Of a stretch of DNA of 64,000 nt, positions 59,660 through 64,000 are shown piece after piece. Position 1 is the first letter of the stretch. Each line of letters begins with the position of its first letter. Position numbers and translations under genes: made by a program. The stretch is from Cymodocea nodosa (lineage: Eukaryota; Streptophyta; Magnoliopsida; Alismatales; Cymodoceaceae): contig CM072344.1 of assembly GCA_036874045.1 (NCBI GenBank), forward strand, positions 3,134,501 through 3,198,500, read 5' to 3'. The notes beneath the pieces are model-generated. The model had not been told where the DNA came from and searched no databases. It saw only the letters and a list, made by a program, of their open reading frames with translations.

Positions 59660-61610
59660 TTAGAATATAGGAACCTTAACTAGTAATAGTATAATATTGG
59701 TGGATATAATAATAAGGAAAATTAATATATTATACTTGCAATAAATTAAATGGGTGAGAGAAAAATTTAGGTTAATTGAAAATAATGATTTTAAATTATG
59801 ATACACATGACAAGATAGGTGTAGGAATGGAGTTGGAATAATAGCAAATAAAAGCTTAAGAGATAAAGTTATTGAGGTAATAAGAATAGAAGATAAAATT
59901 ATAAAGATTAAATTTGTAATAGGAAATGAGATAATTAATATAAATAGTGTATATTCACCACAAATAAATTTAGGAGAAGCTATCAAACAAAAATTTTGGA
60001 AAGATTTGAATAGTTTAGTTCTTAGCTTACTTCAAAAGCTATTTATTGGAGGGAATCTAAATGGTCGTGTACAAGAGAAAAAATATAGGATATGAAAGAA
60101 ATTATGAAGGATTTGGTTTTAGTAATAGAAATAAAGAAAGATTCAATTTTAGATTCAGCATAATTTGCAACCTTGTAATAGCTATTTTAGGAAAAGAGAG
60201 GAGAATTTAATTATATTTAAAAGTAGTTCAAATGCTAGTTGAATTGATTTTTTACTTCCTGTAAAAATAGATCAAAAAATGTACCAACAACTATAACATT
60301 ATTTAGGAGAAAACTAAACCAGATAACATAGATTGTTAATATTAAATATTAATATTAAGATTAGGAAGAGAAAGTCTAAAATACATAAGAATTCAAGAAT
60401 TAGGTAGTGGAATCTAGAAGTGAAAAAAAATTATATTTAGAGATAACTTGTTAAAAGAAAGCAATTGAGAACTAAATGGAGAGATAAATAAACTTTGGAA
60501 TGAAATGACTAGGGAAATTTTAGGAGAGTCTTGTAGGATAGTTCCTTTAAGTAAAGAAATTGGTGGTGGAAATGGTATAAAACCTATTATAAATGTAGAA
60601 ATGAGGAAATTTTAGGGAAATATAAACCAACATAAAAGAATGCTAAGAAAATTGTTAATGAAGTTAAGAATCAATCTTATAATAAATTATATGATAATAC
60701 AAATACTAAACAAGAAGAAAATAGAATATATAAATTGACTAAGGTTAGATAAAGAAAATCTAAAGATTTAAATCAAGTATATCGAAGACAAGGATAATAG
60801 AGTTTTAGTAAAAGAAGATGAAATAAAAGATAGATGATGCAGGTGTTGTAGTAAACTTTTTGATAAGTTTACCATATGAAAACTCTTGCATGCAAAATTT
60901 GAGTAGCAATACAAAGGATATAAACTAAGTTATTTTAGAAGAACTAGTAGTTTGGAGGAAAGGAAGCCATTAAGAAAATAAAATGTGAGAAAACTATTAG
61001 ACTAGATGATATTTCTATTGAAGTGTAGAAGCATATGTGTAAAGTAGAGATTAAGCAATTAACTAAACTTTTTAATATAATGTTAAAGACAAAAAAGATG
61101 TTAAATGAATGGAGAAAGAATTCTTTAATATCTATTTTTAAAAATAATGGAGACATGCAGAATTATAATAACTATTGTGATATTAAGTTAATGAGTCACA
61201 TTATAAAATTACAAGAAAGGGTAATTGAGCGAAGATTAAGACATGGAACTAAAATCACAAAAAATCAATTTAGGTTTATATTAGGTAGGTTAACAATAGA
61301 AGCTATTCATTTATTTAGACAACTAGTAGAAAATTTTAGACTTATGAAAAAGGGTCTCCATATGATTTTCATTGATTCAGAAAAATCTTATAAAAGAGTA
61401 CCTAAAAACCAAATGTGGTGGGTTTTACAAAGAAAAGAATACCAATAAGGTACATTGATATTATAAAGGACATGTATAACAAAACAATTACTAGTATTAA
61501 AATTATAAGAGGAAAAACTAGAAAATTTTCTATAGACATAGGTTTATACCAAGGGTCCTCTCTAAGTCCATATGTATTCCTCTTAGCTATGGATGAAATA
61601 ACCAAGAAAA
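59660..61610 (+). mobile_element. RTE-like LINE remnant with endonuclease and RT
   Basis: The plus strand reads, with many stops and shifts, an APE-type endonuclease (NIGTLTSNS near 59662, NGVGIIANKSLRDKVIEVIR near 59826-59890, FIGGNLNGRV near 60045), then RT: EEWRKNS-like and KNNGDMQNYNNYCDIKLMSH (61140-61200), NQFRFILGRLTIEAIHLFRQ, GLHMIFIDSEKSYKRVPKNQ, YIDIIKDMYNKTITSIKIIR, GSSLSPYVFLLAMDEITKKI. It stops just before the FADD catalytic block, so the 3' end is missing, as is any 5' UTR or poly-A tail. Family motifs match the plant LINEs annotated as craniofacial-development-protein-2-like plus RNA-directed DNA polymerase (RTE-type). It probably lies in the NF-YC 5' UTR intron, antisense to that gene. 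Confidence 0.75.
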
Positions 61611-62755
61611 TTCTCACATGTCAAAATGAAACCAAAAAACACCTTGAAGGAAATGTTTCTCCACAATCTGCTTTTACTTCACACTTTCATCACCTCAGTT
61701 TTGAGCTGTGATCATACAAAAGGAACATAAACAGAGTAACATATAGGAACAAAAAAACAAGAATGATGATTACCGCAATTCTTGTTACCATAATCTTGTT
61801 ATAGTCTTCTAAATTTACTGATGCAATCATGCAACTAGCAAATGAGCAAGTGAAAAACCATATCCAAGGAAAATGACAAGCCAACGTGAAACAGGATAGA
61901 TGAACAGGAAGATTGCGAGAAAAGATCACTCATAGTCATATCCATTTAACTCTATAAAGAAATTAGCAAGTGATCATGTTAATAATGGCATAAATATGCA
62001 GTACCAACTGCAATGAAATCAGACAGACTAGTGTAACAAAGGCAACCAAGGTCCAGTTTGGCATCTTTATAACCAGAAGAAATAGTTTTCTCCTCACTTC
62101 AATCTCGATGCCTCTCACTGATTTTTTCTCGTATCGTAACTCCTAAAAAAACTGTTCCTCACTAAACTTGATAATAGTTTTTCGGATGAGGTTAGAAATT
62201 GGGACAGAAGCCATGCATCTAGAACTCTGACCAACAAAACTGTTCGAAAGTGTCGGCCGTCTGTATCTTAAAATAAGAAGGAAACTCGAAATAATCCTTC
62301 TTGAACCCATGCGTTATGGTTCACATTTATGTTCTTTCTACAAACAATAAATCTTGATAGCAAAAAGCGATCTATCCTTTTGGCGCGATCTAGCTAGTAC
62401 TAGTACACTCAACATACACCATCCACGAAAAAAGCAATCAGATAACCGGAAAAGACAAAGCGTGACGGCCTCGGGAAATTCTTATGCAACATCGTTTTCC
62501 TTGTCCCCACACCAAGCACGGCCTCACTTTCGAAACCGCACTGAAAACAGTTTGTGCATGCAAAACCCAACAAAAACGCCCAACACTATTTGCAAACCAG
62601 AAGAAAAGCCGTGTCATGGTCGTGAAACAAGGGCCCGAGAAAGCACCCGAAATTGAAGCAAACACATGCGAAAGCCATAGGTTTTCCCAAAAAGGGCGCC
62701 ACTTTTGGTGCCCAGATCGCGGCTTCCTTGCATGAAACAGAGGAAGCAGAGTTAC
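61611..62755. other. Upstream part of the probable NF-YC intron
   Basis: No element or gene recognised. GC content rises from about 62380 on, as expected near a plant promoter or first exon. Confidence 0.35.
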
Positions 62756-62960
62756 CCGTGTGAATGGAGTAGGAGGGCGGAATCGGAAGTCGCGGCAGAA
62801 ACCCTAGAGTGGTAGTGGCGGTGGCGTTGAGGTGGCGGCCGCTAAAGAGGGAAACCGCAGCCCAGGGGTCGTGACCGACCGCCACGTGGCAGGCGTGGAG
62901 GCGGGCACGGGAGAGAGAGCCGGAGGTGCATAAGAGAGAGGACCACAGACGTTGGAGATT
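62756..62960 (-). other. Candidate first (non-coding) exon and promoter side of NF-YC
   Basis: GC-rich. The minus strand carries CTAGGGTTTCTGCCGCGACT and CCGCCCTCC-type leader sequence and a donor-like CACACGG/GTAACT at 62756/62755. This is the first region upstream of NF-YC that looks like a plant 5' UTR. The link is an inference; an unrelated minus-strand gene is possible. Confidence 0.4.
62881..62890. promoter_or_regulatory. Palindromic G-box
   Basis: GCCACGTGGC, a perfect G-box (bZIP/bHLH site), next to the candidate NF-YC first exon. Confidence 0.55.
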
Positions 62961-62999
62961 CGATACTCCTCTGTCTGTACTTTTTTCCTCCTTGACGGG

Positions 63000-64000
63000 A
63001 GAAGAGTACCGCGTATGAAATGTGTTAGACTTTGACCGACCGTGCAGGTCTGACGAAGAAGGATGATTTGATTATATGGTTGGTCAATTGGACACAGAAT
63101 TGCATTGAACCGTTCTTCGATCAATTCACACCGTGTCGATATGACTTGATCGTAATCTATGCAGCGGCATGACACAGATGAACCAGCTCAATCTGACAAA
63201 TGGAAAGAAGTAGGATGTGAGACGATCAACGACGTGGGCGGCCGCCGGTAGGCGAAAGTCAAAGAGTAGAAGCCGGGACAACGTCAGGCTCAAAGGGCCA
63301 TGGCGTCGTAGATGGGAAGAAGGGGGAGGTGCACCGAGAGCTACGAGCGACGTAAGCTTCTTAAAGGCGTTGCGTCCTTGGGTTGGAAGAACTTACGGTA
63401 CAGGCGTGGAGGTTGAACTCCTCTTCCGGTTGAAAAGTTCTCCGGTACTAGAAGACGTTGTTCAGGTGGACCACCTTCGCCAAGCATCATCACCCCAGGT
63501 TGATTTCACCCACTGCCCATTTTGTCCACCGCCGTCGTCGAGCTTTCTTCCGATTTTTCGTCCCTTAGATCGTCACAACTTCTTCCCCAGTAATCCTTGT
63601 ACACATTTTCGATCGACCATAAGTGCAGCATTTTTTGCTGTGCACCCTTCCTTCGTCCAAGTGTTCATGTGCTTGGGTTTGGATTCTCCTGCGAGAAGAA
63701 GTATATCACTGGATCAGAAAAGAGGGACCCCAAAAGTAATCATTCCAACAATTATTTTACATGTTATATCTATATTTAATAAATTGTTAATATATATTAT
63801 ATTATTTTTCAAGTTAATAATAATTTTTATTAATTTATTATTTAATATTTTAAAAATTATTAAATAATATAACTACACAAACACCTCAGAATCTCTGTCA
63901 TTTTTCATGCATATATAAATAACCTTATATTTCTCCTCATGTATTATTATTTTCATTTTAATTTTCATTTCCCACAAATTTAAATATTTACTGCTATTTT
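63000..64000. other. Unassigned GC-rich then AT-rich end of window
   Basis: 63200-63700 is GC-rich, and a 216-codon plus-strand open frame begins at 63217, but the protein has no recognisable domain, runs into low-complexity Ile/Leu/Asn codons and looks like chance openness. From 63750 the sequence is extremely AT-rich. Confidence 0.4.

Noticed and set aside
63217-63867. 216-codon open frame as a gene
   Set aside because: No domain, composition drifts into AT-rich low complexity, and no splice or start context supports it.

Overview
The window is nuclear DNA from a flowering plant: host genes with short exons and GT-AG introns, an NF-Y histone-fold factor, a KUP/HAK potassium transporter, and abundant Athila-type Ty3/gypsy and SIRE-type Ty1/copia elements. 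The GC-richer ends of the host coding sequence hint at a monocot, but I cannot name the species.

About 1-42.6 kb is a stack of nested mobile elements. At the left edge a minus-strand Athila element runs in from outside the window and ends at 7701. Its LTR carries a solo copia LTR (4532-6156). Two older Athila LTR fragments follow (7702-8706 plus, about 8900-10022 minus). A second, plus-strand Athila element spans 10178-42598, bounded by TTAAT target duplications. It split an older hAT transposase gene whose two sides are still visible (10023-10172 and 42604-44016, minus). Inside this Athila element lie a solo Athila LTR (14701-16421), a solo copia LTR (17371-19121) and a complete-length SIRE-like copia element (25866-38175, duplication GAATG). 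That copia element holds two more solo Athila LTRs in opposite orientation (29982-32116 and 32572-34902). Nearly every insertion keeps a readable 5-bp target duplication, so the order of events can be read directly. All these elements are decayed fossils.

The second Athila element has an unusual layout: primer site, zinc knuckle, protease, RT-RNase H, integrase, a Glu/Gln-rich third ORF, then a gag-like gene behind pol, then an F-box gene, then the polypurine tract. Both the F-box gene and the order are unexpected for Athila. A second oddity is a set of short palindromic or paired motifs (CCGTTGAGTTA...TAACTCAACGG, AACTCGTTAAGTTA, TATCCGAAA, CACGTG) that recur in the LTRs and spacers of otherwise unrelated element families.

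The right third is genic. A nine-coding-exon KUP/HAK/KT potassium transporter (47417-56508, plus; about 787 aa) converges on an NF-YC subunit gene (56851-57648, minus; 265 aa), with 342 bp between stop codons. Introns of the transporter hold a BED-finger transposase remnant, a 124-bp minisatellite and a LINE fragment. A longer RTE-like LINE remnant (59660-61610) lies upstream of NF-YC, probably inside its 5' UTR intron. The last kilobase is GC-rich and then AT-rich sequence that I cannot assign.
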